DNA of 64,000 nucleotides from Pectobacterium polaris (GTDB lineage: Bacteria > Pseudomonadota > Gammaproteobacteria > Enterobacterales > Enterobacteriaceae). Position 1 is the stretch's first letter, and every line of letters starts with the position of its first letter. Below are positions 45,885-56,008 of the stretch, piece after piece. A model generated the notes under the pieces. It worked only from the letters and a program-made list of their open reading frames with translations, did no database searches and had not been told where the DNA came from. The DNA lies in the NCBI RefSeq assembly GCF_002307355.1, contig NZ_CP017481.1, positions 1-64,000 of the forward strand. The letters are read 5' to 3'. The position numbers and the translations under genes are program-made.

Positions 45885-47042
45885 ATGAGCGCCGCTCTGA
45901 TCCCCGACAGTAAACTGCCTTCGCTGGGCACCACCATTTTTACCCAGATGAGTGCGCTGGCCCAACAGCATCAGGCCATCAATCTATCACAAGGTTTCCC
46001 TGATTTTGACGGCCCGGACTATTTACAACAGCGTCTGGCGTATCACGTGAGTCAGGGCGCCAACCAATATGCGCCAATGACTGGCGTCGCGCCGCTGCGT
46101 CAGGCGATTGCCGAAAAAACAGAAGAACTGTATGGCTGGCGGCCAGATGCCGACAGCGAAGTGACCGTCACAGCAGGCGCAACAGAAGCCCTGTTTGCCG
46201 CTATTGCGGCGCTGGTGCGCCCCGGCGACGAAGTCATTTGTTTCGATCCCAGCTATGACAGCTATGCGCCTGCCGTCACGCTGGCAGGCGGTGTACTCAA
46301 GCGCATCGCCTTGCAGCCGCCTGCGTTTCGCGTGGACTGGTCGCATTTTGCCGATGTGCTGAGCGACCGCACTCGTTTGGTCATCCTGAATACGCCGCAC
46401 AATCCGTCCGCCACCGTCTGGCAAAAGGCGGATTTTGAGCAACTGTGGCAGGCGATTGCCGTGCGTAACATCTTCGTGCTGAGCGATGAAGTCTACGAGC
46501 ACATCTGTTTCGACAGTGAAGGACACGCCAGCGTGCTGGCCCATCCGTCGCTGCGCCAACGCGCGATTGCCGTTTCATCGTTTGGCAAAACCTTCCACAT
46601 GACCGGCTGGAAAGTCGGCTACTGCGTCGCCCCAGCGGCATTGAGTGCGGAAGTGCGTAAGGTTCACCAGTATCTGACGTTCTCCGTGAACACGCCCGCA
46701 CAGTTCGCCATTGCCGACATGCTGCGTGAACAGCCGCAACACTGGCGCGAACTGCCCGATTTTTACCGCGCACGCCGCGATCGCTTCATCAAGGCGCTGG
46801 CAGGCAGCCGTTTTGACATCCTGCCCTGCGAAGGCACCTACTTCCTGCTGGCGGACTATCGGGCGATTTCCGATTTAGACGATGTCAGCTTCTGCCGCTG
46901 GCTAACCGAACACGTTGGCGTCGCCGCGATTCCGCTGTCCGTCTTTTGCGCCGATCCGTTCCCACATACGTTGATTCGACTATGCTTTGCTAAACAGGAA
47001 GCAACGTTGGATGCCGCTGCGGAGCGTTTATGTCGACTTTAA
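45885..47042 (+). CDS. ybdL: Methionine aminotransferase (YbdL-type)
   Basis: 385 residues from ATG 45885 (MSAALIPDSKLPSLGTTIF). PLP-dependent class I aminotransferase that makes methionine from its keto acid, the last step of the salvage route. PLP lysine in SSFGKTFHMTGWKVGY; substrate region NLSQGFPDFDGP; ILNTPHNPSATVW. It belongs with yafV: their frames overlap by 13 bp. The MetJ-like boxes upstream support a methionine role rather than general transamination. Confidence 0.92.
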   Translation: MSAALIPDSKLPSLGTTIFTQMSALAQQHQAINLSQGFPDFDGPDYLQQRLAYHVSQGANQYAPMTGVAPLRQAIAEKTEELYGWRPDADSEVTVTAGATEALFAAIAALVRPGDEVICFDPSYDSYAPAVTLAGGVLKRIALQPPAFRVDWSHFADVLSDRTRLVILNTPHNPSATVWQKADFEQLWQAIAVRNIFVLSDEVYEHICFDSEGHASVLAHPSLRQRAIAVSSFGKTFHMTGWKVGYCVAPAALSAEVRKVHQYLTFSVNTPAQFAIADMLREQPQHWRELPDFYRARRDRFIKALAGSRFDILPCEGTYFLLADYRAISDLDDVSFCRWLTEHVGVAAIPLSVFCADPFPHTLIRLCFAKQEATLDAAAERLCRL

Positions 47043-47797
47043 AGATTTCATTGCTGCAACAGCCGCTGGTCTGGCGCGATGGCGAAGCTAACCTGCGCCA
47101 CTTCGATATCTTATTAGCGGAGATGAGCGGGCGTGATGTGATTGTCCTGCCGGAGATGTTTACCACTGGCTTTGCGATGGAAGCCGCCAAAGGCAGTCTG
47201 GATCAGTCGGTCGTAGAGGCGTGGCTGCACCAGTGGGCGCAGAAGACGAATGCGCTGATCGGCGGCAGCGTCGCGGTAAATACGCCGAAAGGTGCGGTGA
47301 ATCGGTTCCTGCTGGTCGATCCGCACGGTGAGGTGCATCACTACGATAAACGCCACCTGTTCCGTATGGCGGATGAACACCACCACTATCAGGCTGGCAC
47401 GGAGCGGGTCACCCTGGAGTGGCGCGGCTGGCGCATCTGCCCGATGATCTGTTACGACCTGCGTTTCCCGGTCTGGTCGCGCAATCGACAGGACTACGAT
47501 CTGGCGCTGTATGTCGCCAACTGGCCAGCGCCACGAGCTGCACACTGGCAGACGCTGCTGGCGGCACGCGCCATTGAGAATCAGGCCTACGTTGCAGGCT
47601 GCAACCGCGTCGGTACCGACGGCAACGGCCACAGCTACCGTGGCGACAGCCTGATTATTAATGCGCAAGGGGAAATTCTGGCCTCTGCCGCTCCCAACCA
47701 GCCTGCCCGCCTGGACGCCGAGCTGTCGCTGGAAGCGCTGCAAAGCTACCGTGAATCCTTCCCCGCCTGGCGCGATGCCGACCGCTTTACGCTGTAA
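47030..47797 (+). CDS. yafV: Omega-amidase YafV (Nit2-like)
   Basis: 255 residues of the carbon-nitrogen hydrolase family. Triad: glutamate in VLPEMFTTGF, lysine in HHYDKRHLF, cysteine in CPMICYDLRFP. Omega-amidases hydrolyse alpha-ketoglutaramate (or ketosuccinamate), the by-product when glutamine donates the amino group, so it would pull the neighbouring methionine aminotransferase forward. Overlap with ybdL fits this pairing. Confidence 0.93.
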   Translation: MSTLKISLLQQPLVWRDGEANLRHFDILLAEMSGRDVIVLPEMFTTGFAMEAAKGSLDQSVVEAWLHQWAQKTNALIGGSVAVNTPKGAVNRFLLVDPHGEVHHYDKRHLFRMADEHHHYQAGTERVTLEWRGWRICPMICYDLRFPVWSRNRQDYDLALYVANWPAPRAAHWQTLLAARAIENQAYVAGCNRVGTDGNGHSYRGDSLIINAQGEILASAAPNQPARLDAELSLEALQSYRESFPAWRDADRFTL

Positions 47798-48042
47798 AGC
47801 AGAGAATTATGCGCCCAGCAATGTATATATTGTGGCGCATGTTACGTTATTCAGTATTGGTGAGCATCATTTCAAATAATTACGATAAACTAGGCATAAG
47901 GAAGTGTTTTTAGGTAAACATATCCAAGCATACATCTGCCTAAATAACATTTAGCATCAAGGAAATAACCTTTACTGAATATCATTCCATATGACTACAA
48001 ATACTGTAGTCCCTTATGTGGCATAACGTAGAAGGAAATATT

Positions 48043-50121
48043 GTGTCCGGTAGAAAACAGCATTATATTCCACAATCCTTCCAACGTGGATTTCTTATAC
48101 ACAAAAAATCTAACCAGACGTATGTCTATCACTCTAACAGAAATTATCCATCTAATATCGACAGCGTGGCTGCACAACGTGACTTTTACTCTGAACCATC
48201 GAATGATGGAAAAAAAAATCTTGACGACATAATCACTAATTATGAAAACAGACTAGGCGAGTTGTTAATAATACTACGCGGTATCGAATTGGGCGGAGCG
48301 GTAGACGCTAGCATAGCTGCGGAAGTTATTGCGCACTTAACTCCCCGAGGAAATAGTATACGTCGCATGTTCGGCAGTAGTACCACGAAACTCATGATGG
48401 GCATATCCGATATTTTCTCTGACAAAGAGGCGATTGCCTCATTACTTGGTTTGGAAGAACCTGTGCCGAACCAAACTTGGAATAAGCATATTGCATCAAA
48501 TCTTAGTGAAGATGAAAGGTTAACTCAATTTATTGAACTGATTATTGAGAAAACAAAAATCCCGAAATCATCATTTGATCGGGTATTATTTATGTTTGCA
48601 AAGGAATACATGCTAGGGGATAAAAACCCTATATTCGACCAATTTCAATTGTTTTTTTCTAGCCTATTTTCTCGAATTGACGATATTGTAAGTAGTGGGC
48701 ATAAACAGATGTTGAGTAATGGATTGATTGCGGAACCACGTAAACAGGACTTAGAAGAATTTACATGGAGCATCCTTCCTGCACCAGCAGATGGAGCAAT
48801 CATGCCTGACTGTATTGCGCTTGGATTCGATGAAGAAGAAGGCATATTTCTACCCTACATAATGACCTCGAAAGCATCTACGGTCATTATACCCCTGACA
48901 TCACAAAAATTGCTTGTAGGGATACGCTCAGGAAGTACTTTATCTGACCTATCTAATTTTAATCATGAAGCGTCGGAGTGTAGCGATGAACTTTTTATCG
49001 CGTCAGCATCGACTCATACGGCTTTTAGCAATAACATTGGTAAACGTTGGAAAGGCAAGATGGACTCTGCTGTCCAAGATGCTTTAAGTAGTATCAGCAA
49101 GACATACAATCCCCCAGAAAACAAAACTGCCGCCCCATCACTTCCGGCAACACTTTCTAGTTATCAGCTCACTTTCATTGGTTGGTCTACAGAGGAAGAC
49201 ATTTCCCATATCAGTGGGACTATTCAATCTATTATAAAAGAATTATGCCAATATCTAGACCTCACGCGATTAGATGGCATTACATTTACATCTGATTTTG
49301 AAAAGGCGATTACAGAAACAGAACGTGGTTTTGACGTACATACAACGTCAGAAAGTCTTCCTGACCATATTGTACAGGGAGCTTCAGCTCTCTTGGTTAT
49401 ACGAGATGGAAAGCTCAAGGTACGTGTCGTGCTCAATAAAGAGTATGCCTTGTCTTTGATTGAAGAGGACACACAGAATACAAGAGTTGCGTTGCACCTG
49501 ATTGTTGCGGGGCTGTCTATCGTGCATATGGTAGAGCAATTTGAAAACACTCTACCCAATTTTCTGATGGAACCAGTAATGGTAGACAATCATGACGCAG
49601 TATTACATTGCGCCATGCGTAAGGCATTGCGCGCTTATCGATACGCTAATATCAGCGCTACATTTGGAGCAGAAGATTTATTTGAGCAAGAATTCTCAAA
49701 TTATCTTACTCAATGCTTTGATTTGGCTTATGCAAATATCGCCAAAGCAAAAGAGGAACATGCGGCAGACAATGATTACCCCAAACTGTTTAACACCGTC
49801 CATGATGCTGTAACAGATATTTTGACTACTTCGGCCAGACTACTCGGACACCTAGATGGCATGGGAAAGCCCCCCTTGCCAACTCCAGAAACATCTGCTG
49901 GTAATGCAATAATATCGCGACAACTTACAGGGTGGATCAATGCATTTGCATATGATTTACAGAAATTCTGGAAGAAAGAATCATGGACGCGCGAAGATCT
50001 ATATGCCCTGAATATCCATGTAGAACGCCTGCTATGGCCATGCGGCATCTTACTTTGCCCCGCTGATAGTGGTCAGGGAACGATGATTTCGTCATTCCAA
50101 ACTGACCAGACACATCTTTAA
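48043..50121 (+). CDS. Large DUF4238 protein, lone accessory gene
   Basis: 692 residues from GTG 48043, which has GAAGGA well placed before it; an in-frame ATG at 48016 would add nine residues. The N-terminus RKQHYIPQSFQRGFL is the DUF4238 signature, and this domain covers about 1-300. The C-terminal ~350 residues have no family I recognise and are mostly helical and acidic. Typical DUF4238 proteins are shorter, so this is an extended form. Base composition is clearly more AT-rich than the mtn and hpx genes on either side, which suggests horizontal gain. It stands alone. DUF4238 genes are often near defence loci, but the function is unknown. Confidence 0.8.
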   Translation: MSGRKQHYIPQSFQRGFLIHKKSNQTYVYHSNRNYPSNIDSVAAQRDFYSEPSNDGKKNLDDIITNYENRLGELLIILRGIELGGAVDASIAAEVIAHLTPRGNSIRRMFGSSTTKLMMGISDIFSDKEAIASLLGLEEPVPNQTWNKHIASNLSEDERLTQFIELIIEKTKIPKSSFDRVLFMFAKEYMLGDKNPIFDQFQLFFSSLFSRIDDIVSSGHKQMLSNGLIAEPRKQDLEEFTWSILPAPADGAIMPDCIALGFDEEEGIFLPYIMTSKASTVIIPLTSQKLLVGIRSGSTLSDLSNFNHEASECSDELFIASASTHTAFSNNIGKRWKGKMDSAVQDALSSISKTYNPPENKTAAPSLPATLSSYQLTFIGWSTEEDISHISGTIQSIIKELCQYLDLTRLDGITFTSDFEKAITETERGFDVHTTSESLPDHIVQGASALLVIRDGKLKVRVVLNKEYALSLIEEDTQNTRVALHLIVAGLSIVHMVEQFENTLPNFLMEPVMVDNHDAVLHCAMRKALRAYRYANISATFGAEDLFEQEFSNYLTQCFDLAYANIAKAKEEHAADNDYPKLFNTVHDAVTDILTTSARLLGHLDGMGKPPLPTPETSAGNAIISRQLTGWINAFAYDLQKFWKKESWTREDLYALNIHVERLLWPCGILLCPADSGQGTMISSFQTDQTHL

Positions 50122-50278
50122 CTTATTGCTTTTACTATATTGATGATTACTCACTAGTGTTGCATACGGTTATTTGCTTCGAAGTTCCGTCACAGCGGCA
50201 TCAAACTCGAGACTAGTGAATGCACAACGTAGTAAAACTAAAAAACAGGCATTGATAGATCAAACAAGTGGCACTCGG

Positions 50279-51562
50279 TTAAACGTCGTCATAAGAAAAA
50301 TGGTCTTTATTCCCCATATGACGCACCGCCTGATAGAACGCCTGTAGCGCCAGCGCCACATCTGCCGTGGTAACGGACTCATCAGGATGGTGGCTGATGC
50401 CGCCGCGACAGCGGACAAACAGCATCGCTACCGGCCAGCGTTCGGCAATAGCAATCGCATCGTGCCCTGCGCCGCTTGGCAACATCAGCGTTTTCCCCTG
50501 CACCTGCGTCACCGCGTCATTTAATACCGACTGCAACGCGGGATCGCAGCGGGTTGCTGCAATACGATAATACTCTTCGGCGCTGAACTGGCAGCCGCGC
50601 TGGTGCGCGATAGCCTGCCCTAGCGTCAGGAGTTTTTGTAGCAACGCATCCAGCGGCGCATCTTCCGGCCCGCGAATATCCAGCGTCATCTTCACCTCAC
50701 CGGGAATGACGTTCGCTGCGCCCGGTAAGCACTGTAATGTGCCAAACGTGGCGACCAGATGCGGATCGCTTTCCCGCGTGATCCGTTCTGCCTGCGCCAT
50801 CCAGTCGGCTGCCGCCGCCAGCGCATCCTGCCGCTGCGTCATCGGCACCGTGCCCGCATGCCCCGCCAGCCCGAGGAACGTGCAGTTAAGCCGCCGCGCC
50901 CCGTTGATCGCGGTGACCACGCCCAGCGCCAGATCCTGCTGCTCCAGACATGGCCCTTGTTCGATGTGCAATTCCAGATAGGCGGTGATATCGCTGACCG
51001 GACGTGCCGCCAGTGCCACCTCAAGCGGATCCAGTCCCGCAATGGTCAACGCCTGCGCCACGCTGGTGCCTTCGGCATCCTGACACTCCAGCCAGTTCTC
51101 CGGCCAGGTGCCCGTCAATCCCCGACTGCCTAGCAGAGTAATGCCAAAACGCGTGCCTTCCTCATCGCCGAAGCCGATGATTTCCAGCGCCACAGGCAAA
51201 CGCATCCCCTGCTGATGGAATGCGCGCACGACTTCAATCGCCGTCAATACGCCCAGCATGCCGTCATATCGTCCGGCATTGCGCACAGTGTCCAGATGCG
51301 AACCGAGCAACAGCGCTGGCGCATCCGGTGTTAATCCTTCATAGCGACCACAAATGTTGCCCACGCTATCCTGCCAGACGTTCATGCCCGCTTCGCGCAT
51401 CCATTCTCCCACCTGCGCATTGGCACGCAGGTGCTCCAGCGACAGATAAACGCGGGTCAGCTGGCCGGGCGTTTCGCTGATTTCAGCCAGCGCATCGCAG
51501 CGCGACATAATCTGCTCAGCAGCGGCCTGTGCAGCAGCGGGCAACATCAACATTTCACTCAT
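50279..51562 (-). CDS. hpxK: Allantoate/ureidoglycolate-type amidohydrolase HpxK
   Basis: 427-residue M20-family hydrolase of the allantoate amidohydrolase/N-carbamoyl-amino-acid hydrolase group. Metal ligands: GSHLDTVRNAGRYDGMLGVL, GFGDEEGTRFG with the catalytic Glu pair, ELHIEQGPCLE and late SGAGHDAIAIAE. In Klebsiella HpxK acts on ureides from purine breakdown with HpxJ. Overlaps hpxJ by 4 bp; last gene of the minus-strand operon. Confidence 0.88.
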   Translation of the reverse strand: MSEMLMLPAAAQAAAEQIMSRCDALAEISETPGQLTRVYLSLEHLRANAQVGEWMREAGMNVWQDSVGNICGRYEGLTPDAPALLLGSHLDTVRNAGRYDGMLGVLTAIEVVRAFHQQGMRLPVALEIIGFGDEEGTRFGITLLGSRGLTGTWPENWLECQDAEGTSVAQALTIAGLDPLEVALAARPVSDITAYLELHIEQGPCLEQQDLALGVVTAINGARRLNCTFLGLAGHAGTVPMTQRQDALAAAADWMAQAERITRESDPHLVATFGTLQCLPGAANVIPGEVKMTLDIRGPEDAPLDALLQKLLTLGQAIAHQRGCQFSAEEYYRIAATRCDPALQSVLNDAVTQVQGKTLMLPSGAGHDAIAIAERWPVAMLFVRCRGGISHHPDESVTTADVALALQAFYQAVRHMGNKDHFSYDDV

Positions 51563-52803
51563 GCACGTCCCTCATCTGCCGCGTAGCAATTCCAGGCGGC
51601 CTGCAAAGCCTCGCCCTGCACGGTGCGGAAACCAAGACGATTCAGCACCGCCTCCAGCGCCGTCAGCGTTTGCATCACGCAGTCTTTACGCGCGTTGTAG
51701 CCCATCGTCCCGATACGCCAGATCTTGCCCTGAAGCGGGCCAAAGGACGTGCCGATCTCAATGGCGAAATCTTCCAGCAGCAGCTTACGCACCTGCTCGC
51801 CGTGAACGCCGTCAGGGATCACCACGCCCAGTACGTTATTCATTTTGTGGGTCAGCGAGCCAAAGGTGTCCAGCCCCATTCCCTGAACCCCCGCCACCAG
51901 CGCACTGCCGTGCAGCGCATGGCGGGCAATACTGCGATCCAATCCTTCTTCTAGGATCGTTCGGGCACACTCGCGTGCGGCAAACAGCATGCTCGTCGCT
52001 TCGGTATGGTGGTTCAGGCGCTCTGGCCCCCAGTAATCCATCACCATGCCCAGATCGAAATAGTTGGAATAGATCATCTCGTCGTCGCCGTCCTGATGGG
52101 CGTCCGTTCGGATCCCTTGCTCAATACATTTGCGACGGCGGATCACTGCTTCCATCTGCGGGCTGAGCGTGATCGGTGAGCTGCCAGATGGCCCGCCGAG
52201 ACACTTCTGCAATCCGGCGGAAACCGCATCCAGTCCCCATTTATCCGTTTCCAGCGGATTGCCGCCAAAAGACGCCGTGGCATCGGTATAGAACAGTACG
52301 CCGTGACGGCGACAAATCTCGCCCAGCTCTTCCAGCGGTTGAAGCATGGTGGTCGATGTATCGCCCTGCACCGTCAGCAGTAAACGTGGGCGTACCGATT
52401 TGATCGCATCTTCGATCTGGTCTGGCGAGAACACCTCGCCCCACGGCACTTCGATGGTATGAACATCAGCACGACAGCGACGGGCAATCTCGCACAGCAG
52501 ATGACCAAAACGACCAAACACCGGCACCAGCACCTTATCGCCGGGGCGGATCGCCGACAGCAGAATCGCTTCGATGCCCGCGCGCGAGGTGCCGTCTACC
52601 AGCATCGTCCAGCGGTTTTCCGTGCGGAAAAGCTGACGATAGAGCTCCATGACCTGATTCATGTAGTTCGTCATCGCGGGATCGTACTGACCCACCAGTT
52701 GGCTAGCCATTGCCCGTAATACGCGCGGATCGGCATTGATCGGCCCCGGCCCCATCAGCAGGCGATGAGGGGGATTGATTTGCGCGTACAGTTCGCTGTT
52801 CAT
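51559..52803 (-). CDS. hpxJ: HpxJ-like class V aminotransferase (ureidoglycine-glyoxylate type)
   Basis: 414 residues, PLP-dependent class V family like PucG and alanine-glyoxylate aminotransferase. HRLLMGPGPINADPRVLRAM opens the protein; VDGTSRAGIEAIL, FYTDATASFGG with the PLP aspartate, and SAGLQKCLGGPSG with the PLP lysine. It would convert S-ureidoglycine plus glyoxylate to oxalurate plus glycine. The product oxalurate is the likely source of the oxamate used by HpxW downstream in the same locus. Confidence 0.88.
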   Translation of the reverse strand: MNSELYAQINPPHRLLMGPGPINADPRVLRAMASQLVGQYDPAMTNYMNQVMELYRQLFRTENRWTMLVDGTSRAGIEAILLSAIRPGDKVLVPVFGRFGHLLCEIARRCRADVHTIEVPWGEVFSPDQIEDAIKSVRPRLLLTVQGDTSTTMLQPLEELGEICRRHGVLFYTDATASFGGNPLETDKWGLDAVSAGLQKCLGGPSGSSPITLSPQMEAVIRRRKCIEQGIRTDAHQDGDDEMIYSNYFDLGMVMDYWGPERLNHHTEATSMLFAARECARTILEEGLDRSIARHALHGSALVAGVQGMGLDTFGSLTHKMNNVLGVVIPDGVHGEQVRKLLLEDFAIEIGTSFGPLQGKIWRIGTMGYNARKDCVMQTLTALEAVLNRLGFRTVQGEALQAAWNCYAADEGRA

Positions 52804-52896
52804 GGTTATCTGCTCCAGATTCTTTACGTTACTGGTCTGCTAATCGAATGATGTCATGCGCGTTTCCGGGCGTGATTAGCTCAAAAGAGAGAAGCC

Positions 52897-53640
52897 TTAC
52901 GCTTCCGATAGTCCTCGGACCGAGGCGATGAACTGTTTCAGTTCGCGGGTCTGCGGGTTAGCGAACAGCGTTTTGCTGTCGCCCTGCTCCCAGACCGTGC
53001 CCTGATGCATAAACACCACGCGGTCGCCCACTTCACGGGCAAAATTCATTTCATGCGTGACCAGAATCAGCGTCATGCCTTCTGCGGCCAGCTGTTCCAG
53101 CACCTTCAGTACTTCGCCGACTAACTCAGGATCGAGTGCTGAGGTAATTTCATCGCACAGCAGGACTTTCGGGTTCATCGCCAGCGCACGGGCAATCGCG
53201 ACGCGCTGCTGCTGGCCGCCCGACAGGTTGGCAGGGTAATAGTGAAGGCGCTCGCCCAGCCCCACCTTTTTCAACACCCGCTCGCCCAGCTCACGGCACT
53301 CCGCCGCGCTTTTACCCAGCACGCGGCGCGGCGCCAACATCACGTTTTCCAGCGCCGTCATGTGCGGAAACAGATTGAAGTTCTGGAACACCATCCCGAC
53401 CGAGCGGCTGATTTCCCGCGCCTGCGAATCCCTGTCGGTCACTGTCATTCCGCCCAGCTTGATGCTGCCATCCTGATAGCCTTCCAGACCGTTCATGCAG
53501 CGCAAAAGCGTGCTCTTACCGGAGCCGCTGCGCCCGATGATCGAAATGACCTCACCCATTTCGATATCCAGATCCACACCTTTCAGGACGTGGTTCTGGC
53601 CGTAATATTTTTGAACCTGATTAATGGTGATGAGCGGCAT
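52897..53640 (-). CDS. Polar amino acid-type ABC importer, ATPase
   Basis: 247 residues. Walker A IIGRSGSGKSTLL, signature LSGGQQQRVAIARAL, Walker B VLLCDEITSALD and H-loop VTHEMNF. GlnQ/HisP-type ATPase for the adjacent permeases; its start overlaps the permease end by 20 bp. The order SBP-permease-permease-ATPase-HpxJ-HpxK fits the six-gene hpxFGHIJK operon described in Klebsiella, which would make this HpxI; substrate presumably allantoin/allantoate or another ureide. Confidence 0.9.
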   Translation of the reverse strand: MPLITINQVQKYYGQNHVLKGVDLDIEMGEVISIIGRSGSGKSTLLRCMNGLEGYQDGSIKLGGMTVTDRDSQAREISRSVGMVFQNFNLFPHMTALENVMLAPRRVLGKSAAECRELGERVLKKVGLGERLHYYPANLSGGQQQRVAIARALAMNPKVLLCDEITSALDPELVGEVLKVLEQLAAEGMTLILVTHEMNFAREVGDRVVFMHQGTVWEQGDSKTLFANPQTRELKQFIASVRGLSEA

Positions 53641-54277
53641 TGAATTTCTTCTCCAGATAGCGGCTGTAGTAAGAGAGCGGATAGCACATCAGGAAATAGC
53701 CCAGCGCCACCAATCCGAACACTTTAAACGGCTGATAGGTCACGTTATTCAACATGGTTCCCGCCTTGGTCAGTTCGATAAATCCGATGATCGACGCCAG
53801 CGCGGTGCCTTTAATCACCTGTACGGAGAACCCCACGGTCGGGGCGATGGCGATACGCATCGCCTGCGGCGCAATCACCCGATAGAGCGTCTGACCAAAA
53901 TCCAGCCCGAGGCAGCGCGACGCTTCCCACTGCCCTTTCGGCAAGGCTTCCACGCTGCCGCACCAGATATCCACCAGAAAGGCGCTGGTAAAGAGCGTCA
54001 GCGCCAGTGCCGCCGCCGTCCACGGGCTCACATCAATGCCGAACAGCGCCAGCCCGAAAAAGGCGAGAAACAGCTGCATCAGCAGCGGCGTGCCCTGAAA
54101 CAGCTCGGAATACAGATGGACAAGGCGCGTCGGCCATTTGCGTTTAGTCAGCCGCAGCAGCATCAGCGGAAAGGTCACTATCGCGCCGCCGATGAAAGCC
54201 GTCAGCGACAGCAGTAGCGTCCAACGTGCCGCCAACAGCAGGTTGCGCACAATATCCCAGTCGGTAAATGTCATCAT
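53621..54277 (-). CDS. ABC importer permease (HisM/GlnP type), second
   Basis: 218 residues from ATG 54277 (MMTFTDWDIVRNLLLAARWT), which overlaps the previous permease stop by 4 bp; a longer upstream reading has no support. Several membrane helices and the cytoplasmic EAA loop EALPKGQWEASRCLGLDFGQ that docks the ATPase. The pair of permeases forms the membrane channel. Confidence 0.92.
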   Translation of the reverse strand: MMTFTDWDIVRNLLLAARWTLLLSLTAFIGGAIVTFPLMLLRLTKRKWPTRLVHLYSELFQGTPLLMQLFLAFFGLALFGIDVSPWTAAALALTLFTSAFLVDIWCGSVEALPKGQWEASRCLGLDFGQTLYRVIAPQAMRIAIAPTVGFSVQVIKGTALASIIGFIELTKAGTMLNNVTYQPFKVFGLVALGYFLMCYPLSYYSRYLEKKFNAAHHH

Positions 54278-54939
54278 GACTGATTCCCCAGAAAGCGCCG
54301 ACCCGCCAGCAGTAAGAGTTGTCGCATCAGAACAGACAGCATCAGGTAACACAGCGTGGTTGCCAGATACACTTCAAAGCTCAAAAACGTACGGGACTGA
54401 ATCAGGTTGGCAGCAAAGGTCAATTCCTCGTAAGACACCTGCGACACCACCGACGATCCCAGCATGACGATGATGCACTGGCTAACCAGCGCCGGATAAA
54501 TCCGCTGAAGCGCGGGCGGCAGAATCACACGCAGGAAAGTTTGCATCCACGTCAGCCCCAGCACGCGGGCAGCTTCCCACTGGCCTTTCGGCGTCACCTG
54601 AATCCCCGCGCGGATAATCTCGGTGCTGTATGCCCCCAGATTAATCAACATCGCCAACAGCGCGGCCTCTCCCGCTGTGAGCTTCAAGCCCAGGCTCGGC
54701 AAGCCGAAAACGATGAAGAACAGCTGAACCACAAACGGCGTATTGCGGATCAGCTCGACGTAGACACCCCATAGCCGACTCAGCAGAGTCGGCTTGCCGC
54801 TGCGCAAAGCCGCACCGAAGATGCCGATAGCAATGCCGCCGAGGGTTGCCATGACCGTCAGTTCAATGGTGACCCACAACCCCTCCAGCAGCTCAGGCCA
54901 GAACGGAAACAGCGCGGAAAAATTAAGCTGATAGGTCAT
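54274..54939 (-). CDS. ABC importer permease (HisQ/GlnP type), first
   Basis: 221 residues, polar amino acid permease family. EAA loop GIQVTPKGQWEAARVLGLTW, family segment VELIRNTPFVVQLFFIVFGL, about five membrane helices. Coupled to the second permease by an ATGA overlap and preceded by the binding-protein gene 12 bp upstream. Confidence 0.93.
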   Translation of the reverse strand: MTYQLNFSALFPFWPELLEGLWVTIELTVMATLGGIAIGIFGAALRSGKPTLLSRLWGVYVELIRNTPFVVQLFFIVFGLPSLGLKLTAGEAALLAMLINLGAYSTEIIRAGIQVTPKGQWEAARVLGLTWMQTFLRVILPPALQRIYPALVSQCIIVMLGSSVVSQVSYEELTFAANLIQSRTFLSFEVYLATTLCYLMLSVLMRQLLLLAGRRFLGNQS

Positions 54940-54951
54940 GGCGTGCTCCCG

Positions 54952-55758
54952 TTAAGCCTTGATGCTGGCCGGCAGCGGCGCTTTCAGCCATTTTTCCGAC
55001 AGGGTATTGAGCGTATTGTCTTTCAGCGCCTGCTCGATCAACGCATCGACTTTCGCTTTCAGCGCAGGCTCATCTTTTTTCAGCCCGATGTAGCACGGCG
55101 AATCTTTCAGCATAAACTTCGCGACTGGCGCTTTCGTCGGGTTCTGCTCGGCGATAGCCGCCACAACCAGGTTACCCGTTGCAACATATTCCACCTGCCC
55201 GGACAGGTACGCCGACAGCGTGGTGTTGTTATCTTCGTAGCGTCGAATCTGTGCGGCCTTCGGCGCGATATCCGTCAGTACCATGTCTTCTACCGCACCG
55301 CGCGTGACGCCGATGCTCTTGCCTTCCAGCGCTTCAGACGATGTCAGCGTGCTATCTTTCGGCCCAAATACACCGAGGAAAAATGGCGCGTAGGCGCGGC
55401 TGAAATCGATCACTTTTTCACGTTCGGCGTTTTTGCCCAGACTGGAGATCACCAGGTCAACTTTGTTGGTTTGCAGATACGGCACGCGGTTAGCACTGGT
55501 TACCGGAACCAGCTGCAACTTTAGTTTCATCTCTTTCGCCAGATAGTGAGCGATATCGATGTCATATCCTTGCGGTTGCAGATCCGTTCCCACCGATCCA
55601 AACGGCGGGAAATCCTGCGGGACAGCGACACGCAGCACACCGCGCTTCTCGATATCCTGTAACTGATCGGCCATCGCGCTACCGGCCTGAACCAGTAACA
55701 TTGCCGCGCCCATCACCGCCAGTAACCCTTTTTTGATGCCCAGTTTATTGATCAACAT
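54952..55758 (-). CDS. ABC importer periplasmic binding protein
   Basis: 268 residues with a signal peptide (MLINKLGIKKGLLAVMGAAM, cleavage after SAMA). SBP family 3: KRGVLRVAVPQDFPPFGSVG, PQGYDIDIAHYLAKEM, ANRVPYLQTNKVDLVISSLG and GVTRGAVEDMVL. First gene of the transporter-hpxJK operon. It selects the substrate, presumably a purine-derived ureide given its partners; the family itself usually binds amino acids. Confidence 0.92.
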   Translation of the reverse strand: MLINKLGIKKGLLAVMGAAMLLVQAGSAMADQLQDIEKRGVLRVAVPQDFPPFGSVGTDLQPQGYDIDIAHYLAKEMKLKLQLVPVTSANRVPYLQTNKVDLVISSLGKNAEREKVIDFSRAYAPFFLGVFGPKDSTLTSSEALEGKSIGVTRGAVEDMVLTDIAPKAAQIRRYEDNNTTLSAYLSGQVEYVATGNLVVAAIAEQNPTKAPVAKFMLKDSPCYIGLKKDEPALKAKVDALIEQALKDNTLNTLSEKWLKAPLPASIKA

Positions 55759-56008
55759 CGTCTCTGCCCCCGGTTAGTATAATTGAAACGAAAGATTCTT
55801 TAAAAACAAAAATTGAAACCATCGTTGCAGATATTAAGCAAGGAGCATGCCAGATTACCTTTGCGCTTTTTGTGCTGTTGGTTATGAAGAAACAACATGA
55901 GGAGTCAGAGAGTTTTTCTAAAATATGGGATAGCGCTATGGATATGTAATATCAGTGAAAAATTTCGTGCGTGATTGCAGAAAGATAATTTATGCAACTC
56001 ATGCACCA
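55759..56008. other. Promoter region of the transporter-hpxJK operon
   Basis: About 250 bp, AT-rich, upstream of the binding-protein start on the minus strand. No clear sigma-70 pair or operator was identified. The dispersed repeat begins at its far end. Confidence 0.4.
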
